From assembly GCA_028335825.1 (NCBI GenBank), contig JAIOKI010000016.1:1-64000 (forward strand): a stretch of 64,000 nt of DNA, given 5' to 3'. Under the pieces are notes generated by a model. The model saw only the letters and a list, made by a program, of their open reading frames with translations, was not told where the DNA came from and ran no database searches. Position numbers and translations under genes: made by a program. Shown here one piece after another: positions 24,601 through 35,123 of this stretch (the stretch's first letter is position 1; each line of letters begins with the position of its first letter). This stretch comes from Nosema muscidifuracis (Eukaryota > Microsporidia > Nosematidae).

Positions 24601-24954
24601 ATGTTTACTGATATTTTATATACATAATACAAAGCTCTAATATCAAACATCTTAATTTATATTATGAAGAAAAATAACTGATGACACATCAAGAAAGAAA
24701 TAATTCAACTTATGTTTGATAACATTTATGATATATTGATAATGAAGTCTAAATTTGATGAAACATTTATAGATGATGAATTTATGCTGAGATAATATCT
24801 ATTTTATAATAATGAAGTTAAGTCAATTTTTCTTAAAATTATGAAATTACTAAGTTCATGATATAAAGATTATGATAAATTTTCAAATACATATATTGTT
24901 GATAATGTTGTCAAAGAGATCTAGTAAATTATAGAAATGCTTCTCCTTAATTAA
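24601..24954 (+). pseudogene. Single-frame relic gene with intact start box and ATG
   Basis: ATTACCCCT directly precedes ATG 24601. One frame continues for 117 codons to TAA 24952-24954 with about seven stops and no frame shift. Residues read as protein: IKKEIIQLMFDNIYDILIMK, SKFDETFIDDEFMLR, YKDYDKFSNTYIVDNVVKEI. The product was acidic, helical and about 117 residues long, or longer. Unknown family. It is one of the clearest dead genes in the window. Confidence 0.6.
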
Positions 24955-24959
24955 CAACT

Positions 24960-25830
24960 TCTTCTTTTATGATCCCTGTATTTTTTAATTCTTTGTTATA
25001 TAATACTAATTAAAGTATTCCGTATCCTAAACTTTTGCAAGACATTCCTTCTCACTTATGATAGTGGAGTTTTTTCTTCATTTCAGATTTGAGATAAAAT
25101 TCTTCTAATATAAACAGATCATTATAATATGTCTGATTTAATTCTATTTGTTTACATAAATATCTTTAAAGATTTCTTCATGTTTGATGTTCTAATTATA
25201 ATCTATCTTTCATTTTGTTATATGATATAACTGCTTGGAAATGACTACACGTTTAGTAATAAAATTCATTCAATAATTAATCATTTATGTAGTTTTCTTA
25301 TTTTTTGTAACTTTGAATTTCTTGTATTAATGATGTATCTTTCTTGATTATAGAACATATCCTGATCTCAATATTGTTTTTTTAGTTTAGTGTTAGATTG
25401 TTCTTTTCTACAATTTTAATTAATTTTTTGAATTTATGTCATGTTCATCATGATTATCTATATATAATAATATCATCTATATAGACAATTCAAGATTTAT
25501 AAATTTTGATCCCCTTAAAATATTATCCATATAATTCTGAAAAATGGTTAATCCTTTTCATTCATATAGTTAATGTTTATGTCTAAATGATCTTTTTATA
25601 AAAGCATAATATTAAAAAATCATCTTTCAAGTCTATATTAGTAAATTATTTGTTACTTTTAATTTAAGAATTAAATGTTCTATATCTATCTATATCTACT
25701 ATTTTGTTATGATCTATTAAGTTTAATATTAATATTACCCTTATATTAGGATTAATAAAGCTCTTATATTTTTATCCATGTTTATTTTGATTCTATACTA
25801 TAATATTTCGATAACAGAAACTTTAATACT
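24960..25830 (-). mobile_element. Fossil Ty3-type LTR retroelement, RT and RNase H part
   Basis: Minus-strand reading shows in order the reverse transcriptase landmarks of the Ty3/gypsy group: an IRV then DRYRTFN region near 25710-25780, NIDLKDDF near 25650, the active-site region near 25460-25490, and then SEKECLAKV near 25060, the segment before RNase H. The element is strongly broken, with many disruptions, and is only a fragment. No LTR, gag or protease was found next to it. Decay suggests it is old. Confidence 0.7.
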
Positions 25831-26592
25831 TCTTCCGTATCATCTTTATATTTTTAAAAAATATTATAATTCTTCTCTACATTTTTATTATTAGAATAGA
25901 TGAATATTTTATGTTCTTATTTATGGTTCCCTAAGGTATAATATAAAACTTTAGAAAATATTCTTTCTTTTTATAAAACATGTCTTAAATTTCTTTTCAA
26001 GGTATTTTCACTCTTTTATAAATTGAAGATAATATGAACATATACATCATGTTAGTATCAAATACTACTTTATTTTTTAGTTTTGTAGATATATCAAATA
26101 TTCTACATTTAATATTTTATTATACTACCTTTACTTTTATATCGAAATTTCTTCTTGATTCATAATACTTATTTTATAAACATTCTTCTTTACTATATAT
26201 CGATTATTTGTTAAATCTTGAATAAATTTTAACACCAATTTTCTCTTTATTTATCATTTTGTTGTTATTCATTTCAAGTATATTATTTAATGTCAGTATA
26301 TATGTTTTACTATGAAATATTCTTTTCTAACTCCACAAATAATAATTTTATTGAAACATACCCTACTATCATATTAATTTGTTATATAAAATTATTTAAT
26401 TTATCAATAGTAGATCAATATATCCAATAGAATATTTTTAGACTAATTTAAGTCTAATTATGTATGAACTGATCCAATGATAATTCTTAAAATATTCCCT
26501 TAAAAAGAATTCTACTTTAAGACTATAATTATGCATTTCATTGCATAATCATCTCCTTTCTAAGTATAAAAAGAAAAACTTTCTTTATTTCT
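25831..26592. other. Intergenic before the homeobox gene
   Basis: The left part may contain further unreadable remains of the fossil retroelement. A TATA-like AAGTATAAAAAG lies about 27 bp before the homeobox start at 26593. Nothing else was seen. Confidence 0.4.
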
Positions 26593-26859
26593 ATGAGCAA
26601 GAAAACTCTAAATTTCATTGACCAAGAAAATGAAATTATAGAGTCATATTCCTCCTCTAATAGAAAACCCAGATTTAGATATAAATATAGTAAAATGGAG
26701 GAGGAATATTTAGAAGATTTTTTTCGAAATAATCCCTATCCTAATAAAATGGATAAGATAGGGATAAACATACGAACAAGGATACCTATTAGTAACTTAA
26801 AAATATGGTTTCAAAATAGGAGATCCAAAGAAAAACATAAAAAGAAGAATATTTCTTAA
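26593..26859 (+). CDS. Small homeodomain protein
   Basis: Intact 88-codon gene. Residues about 25-82 form a complete homeodomain: a basic arm (RKPRFRYKYSK), helix 1 (EEEYLEDFFRNNPYP, 36-50), helix 2 (about 51-61), and the recognition helix ISNLKIWFQNRRSKEK (66-81). It has the diagnostic Trp72 and WFQNRR, with Asn75 at the DNA-contacting position usually numbered 51. A lysine-rich tail (KHKKKN) likely serves as a nuclear signal. It acts in the nucleus as a sequence-specific DNA-binding regulator. Microsporidia are known to carry about a dozen such minimal homeodomain proteins. Loop 1 is shorter or altered compared with typical domains. The start is the first ATG after the TATA-like sequence; no C-rich box is present. 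It stands alone between retroelement fossils. Confidence 0.9.
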   Translation: MSKKTLNFIDQENEIIESYSSSNRKPRFRYKYSKMEEEYLEDFFRNNPYPNKMDKIGINIRTRIPISNLKIWFQNRRSKEKHKKKNIS

Positions 26860-27169
26860 ATCCATAATCTTAAAATAAATAAATATTCATGTAAATATTT
26901 TTAGGTTTTTTTCAATATTAAAAATTAAATTTATCATAAATATTATTTTGAATATTAGTTGAATTACAAAATGTTGTAATAAAAGATACTAGATTCTTGT
27001 AAATATAGAATATCTAAACTTAGTAATTAAGTGTTAGTTTTTATATTTTTAGGAAAGTAATTCTTTTGAGTTTTTAGTTGTATAAAAATGACACCATATT
27101 TCTAATACAATCTTAAATAATTTAAGTTTAAAACTATCTTTATAATGTAATACAATAAAATCTTTTGTA

Positions 27170-27970
27170 TTTTACATAGATTTTCTAAATTCAGTAATAT
27201 TTCTAGGTTCTTTAATTACACCAAAATATGTACAATCATAGAATTTTCTTTACTATATTTAAAATCATCAAAATTTAATAATTATAACTTTTTTCTCTTT
27301 AACATCCTTTTTTATTACTTGCATATATATTTATCTACTTTGTTCATTCTTGTTTCATATTGTATATCTTTCTTTGGAAATGATCATAGATTCATCAAAT
27401 TGTATTTCTCAATAAAATTTTATGCTAATCATCATTTACTGAAAGATCTTTACTCAAATAAAATGAGTAATTTTCTAAATCTGTATCTAATAAAGGAATC
27501 TATGTTTCAAAATTATTATTAGATATTACTGCTTAACATAATTGGGGTTTAATGATATAAAATTCCTCTACAGATGAATAATCTCAATCAAAAATAAATT
27601 TTCTACATTCATTCCCTTTTAATCACAATTTCTGTTTTTTAACAATCTTTCATTATTAAGTCTAACAATATATGAGTCACAAGGTCATATTTCAACTATT
27701 TTCTCTAAATCCAATAATCTACCCTTGGAGTATTTATTAAATCCACTCAGATTCTTCTTCTTAGTTAGCTCTTTAAACACTTTTTCCTAATTTCGTCTAT
27801 TTTTTCCTCCTTACACGTATTTCTGATAATAAAAATTTTCAAATTCCTAGAAGCTCTTTAAAAAATCTCTCTTCTTAAGCTTTCCTTTTCAACTCTATAT
27901 AACTCTAACGTATACATAATAATCTCTAGTTCTATAAAATTATCCTGATCTCTTAGCCATAGTCATCACT
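27170..27970 (-). mobile_element. Fossil Ty3-type retroelement, integrase tail region
   Basis: Minus-strand residues KYSKGRLLDLEKIVEI and then DSYIVRLNNERLLKNR (about 27640-27760) match the end of Ty3-type integrases, where a chromodomain-like or SH3-like tail of this kind is usual. More basic, broken coding lies to the right (up to about 27970). To the left is YFGVIKEPRNITEFRKSM (near 27190). It is broken in many places and only partial. It may be a separate insertion from 24960-25830. Confidence 0.5.
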
Positions 27971-28224
27971 TGACAATTTAGTTTTTAGTATCTCCCCCAT
28001 ATTAATGCTTAAATTTAATTTGAGCTATATAATAGAATATAAGATTTTTTCAAGAAAAAATTACTATTATAAAAGAAAAGCATCAAAATTTCAATCCAAG
28101 AATGTATATTCCACACCATTAAATTTCTGCTTGTAGAGCATGAAAAAGATAAAACAAGATATTATTTTATGACAGCAATAATTGAATATTGTATTTTTAA
28201 TTAATAAATAAATAGTTAAATTGT

Positions 28225-29868
28225 TTAATAATATATTCGTTTATAATCATCCAAAAAATTATAAATATAATCATAACTTGGATTAATCTGATTATATTCA
28301 ATTAAATTGCATAATTCTAACCTAATATTTTCAAGTATTAACGAATAAATATCGTATCCATATTTTGCGATATTTTCTTTTTGATAAATCTTCGAAAGGA
28401 ATTCATTTACGTAAAGAATAATGTGATCAAAAGTATTCTTCGAATTATTTTCTACACTTTCGAAGAAATTAAATAGCATCAATGTATCATTAGAAAAATT
28501 ATTTTTAGTTGATCTCTTCTCGTACATCTCACACATTTCAAAATACATTAATAGATCAAAATAGACACTTGAAATATTATCATGGTTATAACTAATTTCA
28601 TCAATGATAAACTGAGAGAGTTTTTCATAATATTTAGATTCAGAATTATCATTTTCTTTTCTCAATCTTAAATTAACGTAATCAAAGTTTATATTATTTT
28701 CACATTTTTCAACTAGACCTAAGGTGAATAGAATTTCATACATTATCAAATTTCTAGCTTTTCCTGTATTAGATAGAATACTTATTAAAATATCCTTGTA
28801 TAATTTACTATCTTTTATAAGATAAAAAAATCTTAAAATACTTTCAATATTTTCTAGGCTGCTATTTTGACAAGTTTTAAAGAAAAACTTCATTTCTTCA
28901 AAAACATCTTCATCAATACATTTATGCTTTTTATTGTCAGAATTTTTAGCATAACAATTCCAGTTCATAAATATTCTATCATAAAAAAATCCCACTTGTA
29001 GGTTTTGAAAGTCTTTTTTAGGGTTATCTAAAGATTTAGAATACTCAATAGCTTCATATTGATCAAATATACCATTATCATTAGATTCAGTTGTTTTTCT
29101 GAATTTATCAAATTTTCTTGCTCTTGAATTAAATATATTATCTTCTCTATCAATATAAAGACAGGAAATATTTATTAATGATAATAATCATAATATTTCG
29201 TTTAATACTTCACCTCTATAATCGTAGTAATTTTTTAGATAATACTCAAGATATTTTTTATAATTAAATTCATTCATGTCAATATTGTATATAAATATAT
29301 TATCACTATGTTGAATTAAACTAAATTTAAATTCAAAATGATCGCAACATTTTGAACAGATTAGATTTGAAATAAATACACTATTATAAGCTGGATTATT
29401 TTTCACGTCTTTATTATATACTAAGTATGACTTAGTATCTTCATTATCATTAATATAATGAGAATAATCTGAAAGATTTCTCATTAAATTAGAAATTTTA
29501 TCTGCATATTTATTAGTTTCTTCATTTTTTGCAATATAAAATGACTTATTTTTATCTCCGAATCCGTATACAATTTCAATAAGTTTTTTTTTGAATTCAT
29601 CTTTCAAATCATTTTTTTCATCTAGATACTTGTTGAAGCTAATAGTTTTTTCTTCTGTTAATTCGCGTAATTCATCGTATCTTGTGATAACAATCCATGA
29701 TTTACAGATCTTTAGTACATGCATTGGACAATTAGAATCTTTGCCTATAAATAAAAAATCTTCAAAAATTTTTTTCTTCAAAATTATTTTAGATATATCT
29801 TCTCGTATTTCTTCTTTCAGTTTAGATGTAGCAATTGATATTAAATGTAGTAAAGCAAAAAATTTCAT
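28225..29868 (-). pseudogene. Full-length family A gene with a single in-frame TGA
   Basis: ATG 29868 follows AATTTTTTACCCCATC, the strongest start box in the window. The frame is 548 codons long, ends at 28225, and is interrupted only by TGA at 29188-29190 (codon 227). Both halves align with the intact 542-codon paralogue at 35124-36752: LDEKNDLKDEFKKKLIEIVY matches LDEDLNLKESLKAKIIQQLY, and FKKCxx-type helices after the stop match around NWNCY and LYKDILISIL. Residues 1-16 (MKFFALLHLISIATS) are a signal peptide. The middle has a CSKCC cluster near codon 170. No known domain. Lengths agree within four residues and the downstream 320 codons have no other defect, so the break is very recent, bypassed, or a sequence error. 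Confidence 0.8.
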
Positions 29869-29885
29869 GATGGGGTAAAAAATTT
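29869..29885 (-). promoter_or_regulatory. Start box ATTTTTTACCCC before family A gene
   Basis: Minus-strand AATTTTTTACCCCATC directly before ATG 29868. Near-identical boxes precede 7126, 3290 and the dead starts at 33613 and 22400. This is the microsporidian CCC-type start signal in an extended, T-rich form. Confidence 0.7.
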
Positions 29886-30524
29886 CAAATTTATATTTTT
29901 ACAAATAAATTAATTTTTTTAGTAGAAAAATCGAAAATATTGAAAATCATAGATATGTTAAAAATGAAAAAATAAAGAATTATTATTTTTGTATTTAAAT
30001 TAAAATTTTTTTAATTTATCAATTGTTAGAATATATTTTTTAAATATTTTATTGTAGTTAGAAAATAATAAATTTATGATTTTAAATGTAATATTTTATT
30101 TTTATGTAATTGTTGTGTAATTTTAATTTACAAATATAAATTTGTTATTTAAATTAAAAATATATCAAACATTTATATATGTCAGAAAAAGAGATAATAA
30201 TTTTCTATTTGTCATCACAATGCTGATGATTAAAAAAATTAAATTTTATAAATTCAAGATGTTTGAATGATAATAATAAATATAAAATTACGTATTTAAA
30301 TTCTGATTTTATAATTTGAGAGTGAAACAATACAGATACTCTAATAGATTTATAACAATATTGGTTGATAATTTAAATACTTTATTATTGTTAGAAAAAT
30401 TGAATTTCATCTTTTATTTATAGTTGATTATACATAGATAAATTGAATGTTAAGTAGTGTACTACTATTAAACATATATTTAATTTGAAATGAATAATTT
30501 CAAAAATATAATTTTGTAACTTAA

Positions 30525-30770
30525 ATTAATAATTCACATTTTAAAATTTTATGTGGTTTAAAAAATATTTCAAACAAAATTCCAGCCAAAAATACAAATT
30601 CAATATTTAATAGGTATGAAGATTGTGCACATAAATGTTACGTTATAACAGGACCAAACAAAAAAATTGGAATGATCATTAAACAATTTGTATATAATAA
30701 AAATTTTTGTTATCATCTTACGAAATACCACGTGGTCATAACAAAATTTATATATAATAATATAACATAA
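30525..30770 (+). pseudogene. Relic coding, possible MutS-type ATPase fragment
   Basis: Open for 81 codons without an ATG at its left edge, ending at TAA 30768-30770. The residues CYVITGPNKKIGMIIKQF near codons 48-65 resemble the Walker A region of MutS homologues (IITGPNMxGKSTYIRQ), with a hydrophobic strand before ITGPN as expected. The lysine and serine that bind nucleotide are lost. The preceding residues (NISNKIPAKN) could match the FIPND strand. It is a fragment of about 80 codons, where MSH proteins have over 800. This is an inference from one motif. Confidence 0.35.
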
Positions 30771-31149
30771 CAGGATATTTTTTGTATTTGTTTGTAATTA
30801 ATTCATTATTATGTTTCTTTTTCTTAATGCTCTAAACTTATTATGAGCTACTTGCACATGAATTCTGTTGATGCAGAATTTATTAATTATTCTATATAAT
30901 ATAATTACTTAGTCCTAAATGTCATTCAAACAGCTTTCTTAGAATACTTGTTATTATACCAGATTTTGTACTAGACATATCTTTAGATCACTGCAGTATA
31001 GGAACCATACATTCTTTGTAAATATTAATCAGTAATTTTACAAAATGTCAAATAAATTACCCCTTTTTTATAAATTTCTATTGGATAAACAACATAAAAT
31101 AAAATAAACCCCAAACATACATACATTATTACATATATAGACAAAGGGA

Positions 31150-31790
31150 ACAATGTACAAATAGAAAAATTTATTGTCAATTCTTTAATTTATATCGTAA
31201 TGCAAGAGCAACCATTTTTAATATTAACTTATTAAATCAAGTTTTGTGTATGGATATGCACACTACTGATCTCTTAAATTGTAAATGAAAAGCAATACTT
31301 GCAATTCATTATTTGTATAAGCTATATTATGGGTTGGTTTATGGCACAATGACAAGAATTATATTATTCATACTGTAAATGTCTCTATTTATCGATTGAA
31401 GTCTGATTGTATGCCATTTACTGGTATATTAGATTAAGATAATTTTGATACTACTGAATTAAATTCAGCAGATGGCAGAAGCTTCATCTTATTTGTGGAT
31501 AAAAGATACTTATTTCTTTGTAATATAGAATATTTATTGAGGATTTATAAGGATAGAGATTTATAGTTTTCTTCAAGTGTTTTCTATTCGTACATATCAT
31601 ACCTGGATATTATAAATGACATAGCTTTCTTATGATCTATTGTTTTCTATTTTATAAAACTTATGTTAATGTATTTAGTCTAGAAAAATACTTTCTAGAA
31701 ATCATCTAGTAGATTTTGAAGAAGTCTATTATTTGCTTAGATATGGGTTTTTCACTTTGGACAAGCTATATGATTAAACATTGTTATTTA
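31150..31790 (-). repeat. Dispersed repeat with decayed coding, copy 2
   Basis: Second copy of the repeat at 23470-24060. Minus-strand reading is clearer here: NKMKLLPSAEFNSVVSKL, NIPVNGIQSDFNR, IETFTV, and after a gap NNELQVLLFIYNLRD. The similarity between the copies extends across at least 500 bp. No terminal repeats were found. Confidence 0.5.
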
Positions 31791-32562
31791 TTGAAATAAT
31801 AGATAAAGAAGTGTCAAAAATATAATGATTTCTTTATTTATATAATTAAAGAGGAACATTAATTTTAAGATAGTATTTTATGTATCTAAATATCTATCTG
31901 TTAATAGGTATAAATATAAGAGTCATAAACCAATTAATTAATAAATTAACTTAAAACTATTTTACAGAAGCAGTCAAAGATAATCTTATAAATATATAAA
32001 ATTAAATCTATGAGTAATTATATTTTCTTAAGTATTTTTAATTTAACAAAAAAATTATATTTTCAATAATAAATTAAATATAAAATTAAAGAGTTTTATG
32101 AATCTTATTTATAATAATTAATAAAGTACAAACTTTAAGAGAATATTCTAAGTTTTACATAAAGAGATAAAATACTTAAAAGAAATATTTATTTTTCTGC
32201 ATACGTTAAATAACATCTATGAAAAACTTTTTATATTATAAAAATTATAATATATTTTATCTATGTAGAGTAAATTCTTGATATATGCTTAATAAATAAT
32301 TTTTACTAAATATCAGATCATGTAAAATTTATTATCCTATTCATGTTATGTAATACAGATAAATAAATATTCTATAATATTTTAGATATATATTTATATT
32401 CTCTCTTTCTTAAGTTCTAGAAAACTTGACAATAAGTTCAACCCTTAGAATTCATTAAGAAGATGTTAATTGTAAAGTCGATACCCAAATAATGTAATAT
32501 CCTTATTGTATGTAATGATAAAAGTTAATTTTAATATGACTTATTAAAAATAACAATATAAT

Positions 32563-33613
32563 TTAAATATCATCATCATTCAGATCACTGACATTCTCAT
32601 CAGAACTCAATACATCTTCAAATACTTCACTTCTTATCTGCACATTATTTTCTTAATATATATTTTTCTTTATACAACCCATTGAAAGTATAATTAGAAT
32701 CAGCTGATATTGTCATATTAAATGTCTTATCTTGTAACAAACTTCCATTTATTATACAGTATAAATATCTTTAAGATTTATCTTTATTGATATTGGTAAA
32801 AATATAAGACATCCACGTTTTAGATCGCTTGTAGTAAATTTACTTGTTATTATTTAAGTGTAGTAAGTTTTTCAAAATATTTCAAAAAGTAAACAATTGT
32901 ATCTTTTTTCTAATCTTGAATCATTAACATTTGTATCTTCTTCTACTCTAAAAGTTAATATTTTGTAAGTCCGTGTTTTATAAATGTATCTAAAGATAGA
33001 ACAATTTTTTTTTCTAAGTAGTATATTTCACTTGTATTCTTATAATATATTTTATGATCATAACTATTTTTAATAGTTTTAAATAATCTTCATAAAATTT
33101 AAAATTATTTTTTCCTTTAGGTTATACAATAGTAATAACTTCAAAAGTTAGTAAATATTCTTCAATATTATTATTACAAGCATCTTTTATTTCATTAATA
33201 CATTACTTAGTAGTTATAAATCTAATTTTAACATTATCAAATTTAATTGATATTTCATTTCTTACATATGCTATACATTCAATATTTTTAATAGGAATAT
33301 CCAATAAAATCTTTACATTATTAAATTCTATAAGATTTTCCATTTACTTCAATATTATTAATTTCTAATTTTTTCATATAATATTTATCTTATTACATAT
33401 CTTAATAATTTCATCAATATGATTCTCACCTATACAACTAACAAAAAATAAAGTATTTTCATATAATCTTAAATCTGTATCTCTAAACATCTCTATATCT
33501 TTTTTATGTAATAATATCTCCTTCTTGGGATTTAATAGATATTATATCATCAGCAAGTTTCATAATAATTTTTCATTTTTCAGAAAACCGTTTTCTATTG
33601 TTTCAACTTCTAT
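32563..33613 (-). pseudogene. Decayed 350-codon gene, start changed to ATA
   Basis: The box TTTTTTTACCCC directly precedes ATA at 33613, so the start codon was lost by one change. Coding-like sequence then runs in several frames to TAA at 32563-32565. Recognisable stretches are EMFRDTDLRLYENTLFFVSC, GENHIDEIIKICNKI, VKILLDIPIKNIECIAYVRN, TSDLKRGCLIFLPISIKI, and a final acidic tail (SEVFEDVLSSDENVSDLNDD). The size would be about 350 residues, intracellular and acidic at the end. No family was recognised with confidence. It lies head-to-head with the plus-strand relic starting near 33693. Confidence 0.6.
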
Positions 33614-33689
33614 GGGGTAAAAAAATTAAAATTATAAAATTCAATAGCAAGTTATTGGTTTTTGAATATTTATTTATATATTTTTTTAC

Positions 33690-34370
33690 CCTAAAACACA
33701 TCATCCTCAGTAAAATAACATTCATATAAATTTAAAAAAGAGAATCGATAAAAATATACAATGATAGCTTCAAAGATGAGAAATATTTTTAAAATTAAAT
33801 ATATTTGAAATCACTTAGAATTTTACTTTTTTGATAAGAAAGCGATAATATAAAGGTAAGAAGACATAATCCTAAATGAAATATTTATCTATTGATAATA
33901 AACACAAATATTAGTCACTAATAGAATAGAATTTGAAATCATAATAATAGAAATAGGTGAAATATCTTAAGATAATTTTTAGCAGTTTGATATAGTAAAA
34001 TTAAGAAGATACGACTAACTTGCTAATATACTTCCTCTTTTACATTGTTTAATAGAAAAATATACCTTTTATTATAACATAGGACACAATACATGCAATG
34101 TTAAATATAACTTCATTTATACGGATTTCTATGAAATCAATATTTCTGAAGAAAACTTTTACAACATTCCAATGGAATACAGAACAGAAGAAAAATGTCA
34201 TCTAGAGATGATGAGGAAAAAAATATTCATAATTTGATATACATTTTAAAGCATGTTTATAGATGATTCAATACCCATAATTAGATATTCTTGATATCTA
34301 TTAATGATGAATTATTTTATAAAAAAATCATAAAACATTTCCTCCTTGATTATTACTGATACACACATTA
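33690..34370 (+). pseudogene. Decayed gene, divergent partner of the relic at 32563-33613
   Basis: A plus-strand box ATTTTTTTACCC ends at about 33691, only some 80 bp from the start box of the opposite relic. Early coding is unreadable. From about 34016 a frame is open for 73 codons to TGA 34237 (KYTFYYNIGHNTCNVKYNFI, then YTDFYEINISEENFYNIPME and RTEEKCHLEMMRKK). It continues with two more stops to about 34370 (INDELFYKKIIKHFLLDYY). Unknown family. Confidence 0.5.
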
Positions 34371-35123
34371 CGATCTAACCTTTTTTTGTAATATGATTAT
34401 CAGCATAACAATTACCAAATAAAAAAAAATGAATTTTATTACGCCATGCGCATATTATTAAATTTTTTAAAACTATCCGCAGGGATAATAAAAATTATTA
34501 TAAAATATTTCAATAAGAGAATGATCAGAAATATATTTGTTGATATTTTAAAAATTTTAAAAAAAGAATCCCAGTTTTTTTAGGATGTCTGACACTAACA
34601 AAAATAAAACTGTTAACAATATTAATTATTCAATCACCTGTTTTCAATCAATTAAAATAATAATATTGTAAGCTTAATGTAACTAAAAGACTGACTATAA
34701 ATAAAGTCTAATATTAAAGATTAGTGTAAATAAGTTTATAAATCTAGTAAAAGAATAAGAATATGTTTAGAAACTTTTGAATTATTATCTAAAATATTTA
34801 TAAAAATTTTCTTTTTTTAATTTAAATTTTAAAAAAAATTAAGAAAAAATAGATTAAAAATTAATTTAAAACAATGGGTTATTTAAATATTTATAAATAT
34901 GATTTCCATAGAAAATAATTTTAATTTATAATGTGTAAACATATAAACATTGCTCAAATATCAAAAATATTTTGTTTAATAAATAAATTTGTATTGATCT
35001 GATTCTCTATTTATACTATTATTTGTTTCAATGTTTTCTCTGTAGTAATTTTTTAAATTAAATTTCTATGAAAATTTTTTAATTTAAATTTTAAAAATAT
35101 TTAAACAAAAAATTTTAATCCTT
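34371..35123. other. Intergenic before the family A gene
   Basis: AT-rich. A short T-rich stretch and AATCCTT precede ATG 35124. Nothing else recognisable. Confidence 0.5.

Larger units (their letters stand above)
29886..32562. other. Intergenic with relics and a dispersed repeat
   Basis: Contains the relic at 30525-30770 and the repeat copy at 31150-31790. A CCCC run at 31057-31060 has no open frame after it. The remaining sequence is AT-rich without visible genes. Confidence 0.5.

Noticed and set aside
27319-27522. Plus-strand 67-codon open run starting with TTG
   Set aside because: No ATG and no start box. The opposite strand carries decayed coding, so this is probably an antisense artefact.
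28225-28995. A separate gene starting with GTG at 28995
   Set aside because: The frame continues upstream without a break to the TGA at 29188 and then to ATG 29868. The paralogue shows that it is one gene.
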